Shown: in pieces, positions 30,942 through 42,523 of the stretch
How positions within the stretch are numbered: the first letter of the stretch is position 1
Layout: the number at the start of each line of letters is the position of its first letter
Source: Pseudoneurospora amorphoporcata
Taxonomy: Eukaryota > Ascomycota > Sordariomycetes > Sordariales > Sordariaceae
Length of the DNA stretch: 64,000 nt
Assembly: GCA_033297205.1 (NCBI GenBank)
Contig: MU859122.1
Location: 1-64,000, forward strand
Direction: 5' to 3'
Made by a program: the position numbers and the translations under genes
Notes under the pieces: model-generated
What the model was told of the DNA's origin: nothing
Databases searched by the model: none
Seen by the model: the letters and a program-made list of their open reading frames with translations, nothing else

Positions 30942-33369
30942 TTTGGGGGATGTGGTGATAGGTTTTCGGGGACTACCTAGGCTTGAGGCAGCTGATGGGT
31001 GTGGTTGCTGTGCTATCTGACGTCTACTTGCGACTCCCTTAGAGCATAAGACGTAATTGATGATGAGTGGCAGGGGTGTTAATCGCCATCAGCAGGGCGT
31101 TGCGAGCACGACATCTCGTTGCACAGCAGCTTGTTCGTAAGATTGTTCCGCCTTCTTGCTTCATGAACGGCCAGGACTGAACAAAGCTGATTCGGAATTA
31201 GTTGGGAAGGCTTTATCGCAAAATGGAAAGAAAAGATATGATTCCATCCGCTGTTTCGCCTCCTATGTGTATCGCTCATATATATGTTCCTTTTCCTCGA
31301 GTTTTGTTGATTTTCTTGCCCCTGGTTGCCAGGAAACACAGGAAGCTACAGTGGGCAACATAGATGCACAACCGGTCATTTCCCCGCAAAACTCGTACTT
31401 TTCAAGTCTCAAAACAACGAGACCACCGACCCTCCTGTAATTCGTGAATTTCATCATCTAGAGTAGTTTACTGTGCAAATAAAATGTACTTTTCCGTTTA
31501 TCGATTTACCCCAAGATGGTGGAGCGGGAAGGTGATATAGAAGGCGCTTTGGGGTGAGCTAGATTTCCTATCTACAATAAGCTCCTGTAAGTTCACTATA
31601 ACCGATTTGCCGCTTTCACTCCTCAACATATATCGCTTTAGCACCACAATTAACTACTAAAAACTATCAAGAAGCTTATGTTGTTATGTTTAAGTAGAGA
31701 GCTCCTATTGTAAGAAAGTGCAGCGGTATAAGAGTTGAGAAATGTGGTAAAATCAACGAGTGTTTGTGAACAGGCTAGAATGACTGTGTGTATTGCTATG
31801 GAGAGAGAAAGAGAGAGGCGGCTAATCTGGAGGGCTGAAAAGTAGGGCACGGCCGCCAGGGCCGTGCACGAATGGCGCTGGCACAGAGGCCACGTGACCA
31901 CCCTCACAACAGTGTTCAAGCTGACTTTTTGGTGTGCTTTGCGGGGAAGATTCCGAGTTGTGCGTTTATTTGTGGTACCCACTGTAGGTCGTCGCCATCT
32001 GCTGCTATCATCCCAGTGAAGATGATACGGATCAACACCTGGAGGGCGAAGTTATGATGATCCTGGAAGCAAATCCACAGTCGTCGGAAGAGTGGTCGCA
32101 GTCATTACGGGGCGAATCTTGACTGAGATGATTTCTCTCAATGTTGGATTCCTCTTGTCGTGAAGAGGGTTCATCTGGTTTGATATCCGCAGGGACCCTT
32201 CCAGGTTCTGAAGTTCTGGGCCCTAGGATGTCGCCGGTCTTGGCAGGAACGCTCCACATTTAGGCATCGGACGCACAGACTTCAAGCTTGGCAATATGGG
32301 GACACTTGGGGCTCGTGGGGTCATCGAGGGGTTGTGTTCCAGGACTGCCTCAAGTTTGAACTTCACCCTTGCAACAAAAATGGCATCCCCCATGCTTCCA
32401 CACGCCTCCTCGGTCTCTTTTCCAAGCCAGATGACACCTCGCCGATGGTAAATGAAATGACCTGGATCTCTTGTCGCATTGGTCACGATCTCACACCGGA
32501 TCTCGACCTTTCCGTTGTCTCTCCAAGGAGTCTCAGAAAATGGCCTTGCCCGCTCAGCCCCGTACCCAACCCAACAGTGATGCTTGTTCATGGGTGCCAT
32601 CGAAGTCGAAGATGGATACGCTTTCGAGACCTTTTGCCTGCTAGTCGAATCTGTCGTCAATTCTTAGGCGATGATCATCAGTCATATACGCAAGCTATAC
32701 GTGCTCGCAGTTAACTCTACCTAGCTCGAGCTGGAAGGTGGAAGAGTCAAGAACACATGGTTGGCTTGCCAGTGCAAGCCCTTGAGGGGTCTCAACGGCC
32801 TCAGATGTGTGGGCCGAATTCTGCGGGGGGTCGAGAAACAAAACATTCTCTCAATATTCCCCAGCTCAGTCTCACGACGATGCCGAAGAGAGCCTCGCCT
32901 GCAGGGGTTCCTGACCTGAGCCATTCTGCCTTCGATGAACCATGTTCCATGGCCGGGCTCTCGTCTGTCCGTCCGGGAATCCATTCCCAGTCCGGACTCA
33001 CCCGTGCGCTCTATGCGATATGCCTTGGGCCACCCCATCTACGCTTTGTGCTTCTGGAAGGGCCTGGGGTTCACTTTAGTGTTCAAGAGTTCAGGCTTTG
33101 TTTCGTCCGTTCACGGTCAAACTCCACGTGTGGTATCCCCTGCCTGGATCAAAGCATGCTCACAAGCCTTTGACTTGCATACCATGCCATGCTTGATCTA
33201 CCCTTCCATCCCATGTTTTCTTCTCTCCATTCAGCCCACCTTGCTCAAACCAACTACGCATCAGCAAATTCGACGAGTTGGTTTTCATGACTTGACGACG
33301 ACACGGCCCGAGGCCACTGCTGCGGCTTACCGCCATCGCCAACCTTGTGGTTGTCTTACAATCATCCCG
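30942..33369. other. Gene-free stretch
   Basis: 2.4 kb. The part at about 31.4-31.8 kb is AT-rich. Frames at 32.2-33.2 kb overlap on both strands; the longest stand-alone one (minus, 32223-32660, 145 codons) has no motif I recognise and is not called a gene. Confidence 0.4.
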
Positions 33370-35502
33370 ATGTCGCCATTTTACGCTTTAGATGGACGCG
33401 GCGCGTGGTTAGAGTCGCGGGTCGACACACGATGGACGCCGGAAAGTGATTCTAGCCGCGCAGGTTATGGCATGCTCCAGTCGGCGACGAACAACTCGAT
33501 GGATTCACAGACCTTCATCCAATTCCGGTTTGCCGCCGCCAAATCTATCAGAACATCCACCGTCATCTTGGCCTCTTTCAACACCATTGCTGCTTTGGCG
33601 ACGGCTGTTGGGATCCTGGTCGATACCTATCATCGTGAGAAGAGGGAGAATAAGAAGTTTAGGTTTAGGTAAGGCTGGCACGGAAAACTCTTGTCACTTG
33701 ACTACGTGCTTACACATCCCCAGCCGGAATGGCTTCTCCTTTGTGCCCGCGACCGAAGCATTTCCGCTTATTCTATCAGTCGGTATTGTTGTCCAGGGCA
33801 CCACATTTGCCCTTGCCCAGTCGACGGGACTCGATTCGCTTTTTGGCTCCGGTTGTACCCTGATTGCCATGTTTATGTTTCCTGGTAAGCTCATATGGCG
33901 TCAACAATCTGTGATCCGGTCTGACAATACCCAGCTGTTTTCATCGTTCCATATATCCAGTTAGTGTTCGGGCTTGAGGTCACAATAAGGAGCCTGTTGA
34001 AGAAGCCATTGGCTCCACGAGGGAGGTGGAATGTGACAATCTGCCTTTCCGTGGTTGGCTTGCTTCTCCTTGTGAACTTGCTGGTGGCTATTCTGGACCG
34101 CTCTTCCAATTTTTGCATTACTTCGCTTTTCTGGTTTGTTGCGCATTATTCAGTCGGGTGTTTTGGTCTTTCAGTGGGCATATCTGCTTTGCTCTCGGTT
34201 TGTGTGGTGGTCGTCTTCGTGAGGTTGCACCGGAGCAACAAGGTCGAGCTCGCCGAGAGAGCTGCGGCTTCAAGGATGGTTTATTACATGGCACTTGCGA
34301 TCATATCAGAGGTAAATTTATCATGACGATCTAACTCTGCAGCTATACTGACCCTTGACTAGGCTTTCATAATCCCATATTTCTACGTTATTGCTTTTGA
34401 CGGCCAAAGAAGGCACGCACTCAACTTGTCCATGGTTGCTGCTGTCGTCGCCAATATTTCAGGGTTGATGACAGGAGGCTTATACTTGTTCCTAAAATCC
34501 AACACTTCATCTACGATCGGACCGAAGAACAAGGATGCCGATTACGAGAATCGGAGGGAGGGGTACAACAAGGCCGAACGATACGCGTCGAGCGGATTGG
34601 ACTTTGACAGCCACATCATGCGACCGGTGACGAGCCCCGGGAAAGTTCGCCGCATGGGAAGCAACGCCAGTCTAATGAGGACGGCCAGAGATAAAGAAGC
34701 AGAAAACAGCCCTGTCACGCCGACTATTCTTTTCCGTGCCCTGACGATACCAGAGCCCGTGCAGACACCCTCTGTCGCCAGCCATATGCGAAAAGAATCC
34801 TATTCACTTTTCCCAATCCGCCCACCGACCGCGAGACCATCCGCCACCCTACTACCATCCACAACATATACACCTGCCTCCTCCAAGCTTTCAGATGCCG
34901 ATACCCTGAAGCCTCCACCATCAATGGGCTGCCTCGCCGCCCGTGGACACCGCCGAAACTCTTCACTGGTATCCTCAGCAACAGTCCAAATCGGCCTTCG
35001 TCTCTCTTCAGTTGAGAACGTACCTCCACTCTTGAGCCCAGCCACCGACGTCCACGGTATCGACAGCCCCAAGCTCGGTCGGAAAAACACGATAATTCCG
35101 GAGAGGAAACACCCGCTTCCTCCGTTGATAACGGACTTTGATACCCCTTTTATCGACAAAGAATTCCCGCGGAGTGATTCAATGACGTATACGGAGCTCG
35201 ATGCCGAGGAACAAGAACAAGAACAACTCGAGACTCTAAGCCCGACCGTCTATGACCCGAAAAGTCCGGCGGACGAGCCGGTGTTGCTCAGTTCGAAGGT
35301 TTATACGCCCGCGAGTCCGGTACAGAAGCTGGAGACTCTTAGCCCAAAGGTCTATTCACCAACAGGTCCGGCTGAAGAGGTGGTGACGCTTAGTGCCAAG
35401 ACGTATTCGCCTAAGACTCCTACCAAGGCGAAATTACCGAGCCCTCGAAGCCCCCAAGCTTATACAGGGGAGTTGTTACCGAGCGCGAGGTATATCCCAT
35501 AA
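33370..35502 (+). CDS. 7-transmembrane receptor-like protein with repetitive tail
   Basis: Four exons (33370-33668, 33724-33884, 33935-34311, 34363-35502) give 658 residues; all three introns are 50-55 bp with GTAAGG/GTAAGC/GTAAAT donors and CAG or TAG acceptors, and the frame is kept. Seven hydrophobic helices occupy about residues 70-330: VILASFNTIAALATAVGILV, FPLILSVGIVVQGTTFAL, IAMFMFPAVFIVPYIQLVFG, ICLSVVGLLLLVNLLVAIL, the CFGLSVGISALLSVCVVVVF region, YYMALAIISEAFIIPYFYVI and MVAAVVANISGLMTGGLYLF. A cytoplasmic tail of about 320 residues follows, rich in Ser/Pro, with four tandem units of about 17 residues on the pattern ETLSPKVYSPxxPxEE near residues 560-635. The layout resembles fungal GPCR-like membrane proteins; ligand and coupling unknown. 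Confidence 0.85.
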
Positions 35503-36634
35503 TGAGGCCGAGGGTGTTTACCCGAGGAACATACCAAATATTCGTTCTAATTGGGGTATAAGATGGTCATACACTGAGACGGATTGTACGATACGTCAGT
35601 TTTTGACATTGCCTCCAACGGTTGAGCACAACCAAGACCTGAACTTTCCTTTTGTTCTCTCCTTTTTTTCTTCTTCTTCTTCTTTCCCTCCGTTTTTGTG
35701 CATGGCGCTACGGGAATGATCGTTCATTTGGCTATCATATATACCTAGACTTCACATGTCTTTTTTTACCTTCTGTTGTTTTATTTTCTTTCTTTCGTTC
35801 CTCTGTTTTATACCCTTCTCCAGTGTGCTGGCATATTGAGGGAAGCTTGTACCATATGCACCACTTGTACTTGTTTGAGTTTGAAATGTATTATTAATGA
35901 TAAGAGAACATGTCAGTGTTGCACTTGACAGATGATGAGATGTTTTTCAGGGATTATATATACAGGAAACAGACGCTAAGAATGTGGTCAATTAAGTCAT
36001 TATAGTTCGCAGAAGTACCGTTACCATATACCCTCTACATGTCATAACACACGAGTATACCCTCTGGTTCATGGATGTAGGTGCAAAAAGCTTCTCGTGC
36101 TTTCCCCCCCTGACACGGTCTTGTGCTCTTTCTACCCACGAGTCACCAGTGGTGTTCCTCCCTCGACCCTCAACCTTCATCTCCCTTAAAGAAGACAAGC
36201 CCCAATCCCAGATATCTCATCGACCAAAGTCCTCGGCTCCCCACGCTCGGCTCGAGCTTTGTAGTATTTGCCCGGTTTGGAGCTCGTCTTTCAACGTGCT
36301 TGGGCGTATAGTTGCGCGGCGACCCAGCAAGAAGCTGTAGGCACGCCGGTGTCCTCGTCTCATCTGCCGCCCTGGGATTGTCAGACAGTTCTTCGGACCG
36401 TTGAATATGGCATTGCCATCCGGCCAAAACGTCTAGCTCAAACCGTGCGAACGCAAATCGTTGCGGACCCAATAACGCCATAGCAGCTGCTGGCCCCTCC
36501 CAGTTCCCAGTGCCCGCGTTTGTCCGTCCTCGGGCATGGAAAATTAGGGGGGAAGCCTCATCCAGCCTAGCCTTGCCCGTTCCGGCCTCTTCGTTTTCAG
36601 AAATTCCAAAATCATTCACCCCTTCCAACCCTTC
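35503..36634. other. Convergent intergenic region
   Basis: 1.1 kb between the convergent receptor-like gene (+) and EF-hand gene (-). T/C-rich runs at 35.65-35.8 kb look like 3' untranslated sequence. No gene seen. Confidence 0.45.
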
Positions 36635-37475
36635 TCACCTCCAAACCCCCGCCCGCCTCATAACTCCATCAAACTCCTCCCTCCTCACTCCCTTCCCCAC
36701 CCCCGCTCCCCCATTCGCCTCCAATATCATATCCCTCAACAACTCCTCACTGACATTCTCCTCCTTCAACACGGCCGCGACCCTTTTAAGGTGGGCGAGC
36801 GTTATCACCGGTTTTTTTTGTTGTTCTTGTTCGTATTCCTCCTCCTCTTCTTCTTGTTCATGATTATATAACTGTGCGATTTCTTCCACTGAGCGCCCGA
36901 GAAACAAAGCAAACGCCTCATCCACCTCGCGCATGTGCGCTTCGCTTGTGCGGTCGCGCGACGAAAGCTTGATGGCGCAGATGGCGAGGAAGGATGGATA
37001 GATGGCGAAACCTTCGTCTTCGGGGTCGAGGATGGAGGTGAATTCGCGGAGTTCGTGGTTGGATTTTGGAGGGATGCCTAGGGCGCTGTTGTCGTTGGGT
37101 TTTTCTGTCAGCCTATTTGTTCTAGGACATTTCGAGGGAACAAAAAGTGGAAGGGGGTCTGGGGAGGAAACGGCATACATCATCGCCCGTCTAACATCCC
37201 CTATAGGAATAACCCCTTCCTTCTCGCCCTCCATTGGCTCGGCAAACAAACTGAATGCTTCTTTGATCTCGGCTTCTTCTTGGGCGGTGATGTTGTTCTC
37301 TTTGGCTAGTTTCGATTGGCGCGGTCCTCCGCCGGCTTTCGATGAAGAGGCTGTCGCTGCTTTGCGCTTTGCTGGAGGCTGTAAGATATTGCACAAGTCG
37401 GGATGAGGTCAGCGCGGTTGCTACGAAACTACGTAAGGGAGAGAACGGGTTGGCATGTGCGGTTCGATTTACCAT
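36635..37475 (-). CDS. EF-hand (centrin/calmodulin-fold) protein
   Basis: Three exons: a single start codon (37473-37475), 37179-37378 and 36635-37085, giving 217 residues beginning MPPAKRKAATASSSKAGGG. Intron 1 begins directly after ATG (GTAAAT...TTACAG with a GCTGAC branch site); intron 2 is GTATGC...CAG and restores DVRRAMIALGIPPKSNHELREF, the centrin-like helix linker. Hands are degenerate: loop 1 is AEPMEGEKEGVI, loop 2 is DPEDEGFAIYPS and the last is EANGGAGVGKGV, so calcium binding is doubtful. A Glu-rich insert (HEQEEEEEEYEQEQQ) lies between the lobes. The Lys/Arg-rich start suggests nuclear location. A relation to centrin/Rad33-like repair factors is possible but unproven. Confidence 0.8.
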
Positions 37476-38013
37476 TTTGTTTGTTTGTAGTCAATGGTTC
37501 TTTTGCTCTTTAATCTGTAATATCTTGTAGTATAAAAGGGGATGGCACTGAGCGACGGTAGGCGATTGTATTGCGATTGAATACGACCAGGCACGACGAC
37601 GATGATGACGGATGGTAACGATGATGCGCATACAAGTAGGTACTACGGCGCGCGCAATGAGCTGCTGGGCTTATCTGATGAGTGGATTCTAAGGCGATAA
37701 CACAGTAGGAGTGGATGCCGTTTGCAGTGTCGAGGACGCCTGGTCACGTGCGCGCGGGTGCCGCTCAAAGAATCTGAGGCCCACATCCTCCAAATTCGGA
37801 GTGGAGAACGAACATCGCCCAGATAAAAGTCTGCCGAAAATCCATCGGGTTTTTGCTTTCTCTCCCAAAACATCCCGTCTTGTCAGACAAACCCGACGAC
37901 AGCAACACCACATCCATTGTCACCGATTCTCTTCAATGAACGGCTTGGACGCTGTTTCTCATGCCTTGTTTATCACAAAGCGGAATTCTCCTTATCTCTC
38001 TCTCGCTGTCTGT

Positions 38014-38038
38014 TGAAAGAAAGAAAGAAAGAAAGAAG
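38014..38038. repeat. (GAAA)n microsatellite
   Basis: About five GAAA units in noncoding sequence. Confidence 0.9.
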
Positions 38039-38100
38039 AGTACGGCGGGCCAGTCAAGTTCGGCCCCCTTTGGTTATGCCTACTCTACCTTTTCTTCACA

Positions 38101-38104
<4 letters not shown>

Positions 38105-38164
<60 letters not shown>
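38105..38164. repeat. (GA)n microsatellite with GATA interruptions
   Basis: About 60 bp of GA repeats broken twice by a T (GATAGA). It makes a long purine strand able in principle to form triplex DNA. Confidence 0.95.
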
Positions 38165-38693
38165 TGAAGCTTGTGATGATGATACAATACCCATCCCCTT
38201 TGTCATCCTCAACACTTCCCCAATTACACGAAACATCCCAACCCAGCTTCATCAATATGCTAGAGCTTGTCGCCTTTAAATCAACCCCAGGGCGCGCGAG
38301 TGTGGACATTGAAGCAAGAATAAATGTACGGCTGGTTCATTCCTTCAAATGGCCACCCTCCGTTAAGCCACGAATCATCTTGTTTTGCCCGTCTCGGGTC
38401 TTGATGGTATGTGCTTGCGGATACATCTCGTTTCGTGACAAATGAACTTCTTTGTAGACTGTAGAATGAGTTGCCGTGCTCGGTTCCTTGGGACGAGCAT
38501 GTTGTGGCTTCAAGTCTTGAACCGACTGTTGTGATTCGCCATCAGGTTGCTCCTGCAATGTTGTTGCTTGATCGCATGTTTCGGTCAGATTTCATGTGGG
38601 ATCGAGTATCACAGCCTGACGGATGAACTATGAGGATAGAGAGAGACTCGTGGTTACTTCTTTCATTCGTCATGATTTACCTAAACCCAACGC

Positions 38694-40144
38694 TCACTTG
38701 AAGCTATTCTTCATCTCCCTCAACTTCGTCATGATAGCAACTGGATCGGTCTCGCCCGTCGCCTTCTGAATCTCAGGGTCCTGTTGAATGACCAGGTTAG
38801 TCAGTGCCTTCTATGGCGACAGTCCAACGGGGAAAGATTGTCACTTACCTGAGGCCTCATGAACACATTGTGCTTCTTCTCATCACCAATGGTGAACTTG
38901 CCCTGCGTCTCCTGGTTCTTGTCCGCGAAAGCGCCAAGAGCCTTGACGGCCTCGCTCTGCAATACCGACATGCAGAACTTGACGTTGGACTTTGTGTACT
39001 CGTGACCGGGCTTCATTCGGGTTGTGTCAGATATGTAGCCTCCCAACATCGAGATAGGGACTGAGCGGACTTACGAAAACACGAGTCTCATCCGGCAAAG
39101 CAGCAAGCGTCTCGTTCAAAGCCTTGTGCATCTCCGCTCCATTTCCTTCGAAGAAACGACCGCAGCCTGTCGAGTCACCATGTCAATGTTATGCCAAACA
39201 ATGCCAACACTCAGAGAAATCGCCGCAAGACCTACCTCCATGGAAAAGCGTATCACCGGTAAACACAACCTTGTCGTCTCCATCCTGCATAAACCAGCAT
39301 ATGCTATCCTGCGTATGGCACGGCGTATGCAGGGCCTTGACGGCGATGCTGCCGATGTTGAAACCTTCGCCGTGGGCCGGGGTCTTGTTCACCTTCTCAC
39401 AATCCTTGCCGCCGATGATTTCGAGGTTGGGGAGGCCGAGGGCGGTGCGCTGTTGATGTGTGAGTGGGTGTTGCTGCGGAATATCGAAAAGTGAGAAGAG
39501 AAGTGGAAGGGAGAGCTTACGAGCTTGGTGTTGCCGCCGGCGTGGTCCCAATGGCTGAAGGTCATGTTAGCTTGTGAAGATGAGTGAATGATGGTGGGAG
39601 GTAGGCTTACTGATGGGTGTTCACGATGGCTGTGAGCTTGATGGATCCATCGTCAATGGCTTTCTTCAGGACGGGAGCGACCCTTCATATCCACCGAAAT
39701 AGACTTCCTGTCAGCAACTCTGCCTACACCGGACGTTCAAAGGCACATATCCTGATCTTGAAGGTAGCTGATGGAGGACTCACTCCTCAGGGTTCGCGGG
39801 GTCGATGATGACGGCGTCCTTGGACTTGTCGTCGACAACGAGGTAGGCGTAGTTGTCACTACTACCCGTCCCTGTTCAACCCGTCAGCATGAAGCATCTG
39901 AAGAGCTCCAGGTTCAAGACAACAGGAACGTCGTGAGAGAACTGATGAGCCTGAGGTAACTGGGTTGAAGAGGACGTACACATGGGAATCGACTTGATGT
40001 GCATTTTGCGGGTGACGGCAGCGAACTGAAGTTCCGGCGAAGTTAGTACTCTAACTCTGTTGATCAAAGAGAGCAAGAAGTTCTCCTCACCTGTCTATAG
40101 ACGTGTCGTGGAGCTAGAGATGTTCTGGCGATGAAGGCGTTCAT
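38694..40144 (-). CDS. Glyoxalase II (hydroxyacylglutathione hydrolase)
   Basis: Metallo-beta-lactamase-fold enzyme that hydrolyses S-lactoylglutathione to lactate and glutathione, completing methylglyoxal removal. Nine exons: 40091-40144, 39980-40025, 39784-39871, 39611-39682, 39521-39554, 39236-39449, 39075-39166, 38849-39010 and 38694-38780, giving 264 residues with the frame kept at every junction. The metal motif THxHxDH is T67-H68-H-H70-W-D72-H73 and is assembled across intron 4. Other metal ligands lie in ALHTPCHTQDS, FTGDTLFHGGCGRF and PGHEYTKSN. DDKSKDAVIIDPANPEE is the first beta region. The first two exons (MNAFIARTSLAPRHVYRQFA) are basic and could target mitochondria, while a Met at the MHIKSIPMW start could give a cytosolic form. 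Eight introns in 0.8 kb of coding sequence is dense. Confidence 0.95.
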
Positions 40145-40595
40145 AGATGCAAAGCTGTCTGTTTGGTGATGGCCTGAACCCCGCAATGTAGCTCCCGGAG
40201 CTCGGTGTTAGCTCTCAACTCGGAGAGACATCGGCTTACTAAACGTACCTTCCCGTTTGACCTCACTGTTTTCCGTGATGAATGATTTGCAATCAATGAA
40301 CTGTTACGAGAATGGAAATGCGAAGTTTAGAAAGAGTTGAAGTGCGTTAGTGCCCGTATGACGTTATCACTAGATAAGCTCGCTCGGCAGAAAGACCGCG
40401 GAGATAACATGCTATGCTCCGCTTCTAGGCGGGTAAATGTTAATGTCAAACGACATGTCCAGTTCTCGGCGCCAGCACCGCCAACATCTGGACAGACATG
40501 TGCAAATTGCAGAGATATCACCAAACCTCGCAACTTTTGAAGGCGTGGGCTGCTGACAACATCGCCATATCACTCTAACGGCCATTGTGCAACCC
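40145..40595. other. Glyoxalase II promoter / LAS1 3' region
   Basis: 451 bp between two minus-strand genes; no coding evidence. Confidence 0.5.
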
Positions 40596-41615
40596 TCAAA
40601 CAACACCGATAGGCTTAGGCACCCACTCATCCTCCCCATACAACCGCCACGCCGGTCCCTCATCCTGATCACCATCACCTCCTTCCTCATCACCCTCGCC
40701 TTCCCCTTCCTCAACACCATCCTCCTCATCCAACATAATAACATCCTCCCCCATCTCCCCCTTTACCCCCTCTCCGTTCGCTTCATCCTCCACCTCAGGC
40801 AAATGCTTCCAATAATACTCCCAAATCCACCCCAGCCCCTTCTTCGCCGCCGTCCTCAGTCTAGTCAAACTCGGCAGCTGCTCATGCGTAGCCTGATGCC
40901 TCAGCTCGACAAAAGTCGCGGGAAGCCCGACGCTCTTGGCGACGCCGTACATGGACATTTTGCGCTGTTTGTCTTGGTGGGAGTCCAGGAGGCCTGTTAC
41001 GAAGCTGTTTTTTGACGTTAGCTCCCCCTAACAAAAACCAAAAAGAAGGGAAGGGAGGGGGACAGAAAAAAAAACATACCGACTAAAAGCAGCAGAATAA
41101 GCTGCCCGAACCGCATAACTAGAACTCATAACCCCAATTCCACTGCCACTGCCACTGCCACTGAACCCATCCATCCCCATCCCCACCGAAGTCGCTGAAG
41201 TGCCCGTGCCTGTACCAGCGATACCAGTCTGCTCCTCATCTGACAGAATCGCAGCCATGAGCAGAGCAGTCGACTCGACCATGTGCGGACAGTTGCCGCG
41301 CTGCATCCACATGGAGACGCGGGCGACGGCTAGGCGGCGTTGGTCTCTGTCTTGGGGTTGCTGGCCTTCGCCCTCGGGTTGCGTGCTGCTGGCTTGGTTG
41401 CCATTGCCGTCATCGGTCCTGGTGCGTTTGCGAGTAGTAGGACTGCGCTGAGTGTTTTGCGCTGCACGCCCTCGTTTTACTCCTCCTCTCCGTGATAGTT
41501 GTTGCGGTGCAGGTTGTGGTGCTGCCTGAGTTTCGTACTGATGCGGGTAGAATTGTCGGCGAACGGCGAGGAGTTCGCGGCGGTCTCGCCAAGGTGTGAA
41601 AATGTATTGAACCAT
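40596..41615 (-). CDS. LAS1: LAS1 pre-rRNA endoribonuclease
   Basis: HEPN-family nuclease that, with the Grc3 polynucleotide kinase, cuts ITS2 of pre-rRNA in 60S maturation in the nucleolus/nucleus. Two exons (41080-41615, 40596-41004) joined by a 75-bp intron (GTATGT...ACAG) give 314 residues. The N-terminus MVQYIFTPWRDRRELLAVRR is the LAS1 signature. RLAVARVSMWMQRGNCPHMV is the conserved helical block, and the HEPN catalytic motif is R214-H-Q-A-T-H219 within VELRHQATHEQLPSL. Between lie a basic region (SRRGGVKRGRAAQ) and Gly/Ser and Gly/Thr runs. The C-terminus is acidic and ends LYGEDEWVPKPIGVV. It is short compared with yeast LAS1, lacking the long C-terminal extension, as in several filamentous fungi. 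Confidence 0.93.
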
Positions 41616-42523
41616 TCCTTTTTGTTCTCATTCCTAATTTTCGGGGGTAGTGGTTGTGTTGGTTTGGCGTGATGTCAAATCACGGAACACTCTTCGATAT
41701 TTGGTGTTGTTCCCTGAGTTTGAGAGATGAGGTTCAGGAGGAAATTTGATGTTGGCGGAATCGCGTGGCAATAAGCTCATCCATAAACACCACAACTGGA
41801 CCGGAAGCCGAAGTGAATCGCTTGTCTGAACGTTTGTCTCCTCATCATATCTTGACGGTTATTTTTCGTCGTTGTTTGGGCGGTGGTGGAAATATGCACT
41901 TTTTGTGTCGGACACGGACCCCCAAGCATTTTCGACTGCACCTTTAACTTTTCTCAGGGCAGATCCCGATTGGAACTTTTACGACTCTACCTATGCCAGG
42001 TCTCACGACCGCCAGCTTCATTCACACAACTTCAAATAAGACCAGATGGAAACCCAAAAATCCTTCAAGTTTATCAAGCACTTTAAACCTTTGTATCAAG
42101 AAAATATTGGCACTGCGGAACGGACCTTTCATATGGGGCTTCAACATGCGGTGTCGATTCGTGTAACTACCTAAATCCATGCCTACATGCCCGCAAAACC
42201 CACCACGGCATGATGGCATGCTTCTCCATGAACCCGAGGTACGGACATGCCACCTTGATGAAGGCATCTAGACCATACCGGGCGGATTTCCTTTCTTGTT
42301 CCTCCTTTTTTTAAGCGCCAGGACTTTTTGGTATCTTTGTTTTTCGCCGAAGCAACGCCAGGCACCCAGCCTTTCAATGTGCTCCATGTCCGATCGGGGA
42401 TAAACCCCCTTTACTTCCAGTTGCTTCGCTTCGCCCATGGAATTTCCAACTCGGCGTCCTGTCAAAGAGAGAACCATTCTTCTTTTCGACATTTTCCAGT
42501 CGACCGAATTTTTTTTCTCGAAC
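41616..42523. other. LAS1 promoter / LYS9 3' region
   Basis: 908 bp between minus-strand genes. Short plus-strand frames here show no family resemblance. Confidence 0.5.

Larger units (their letters stand above)
37476..38693. other. Intergenic with simple repeats
   Basis: 1.2 kb holding the promoter of the EF-hand gene and the 3' region of glyoxalase II. It includes a GAAA run and a GA microsatellite listed separately. No gene. Confidence 0.5.

Noticed and set aside
32223..32660. 145-codon minus-strand frame
   Set aside because: Reads somewhat like protein but has no recognisable motif, competes with plus-strand frames, and no intron or flanking exon could be tied to it.
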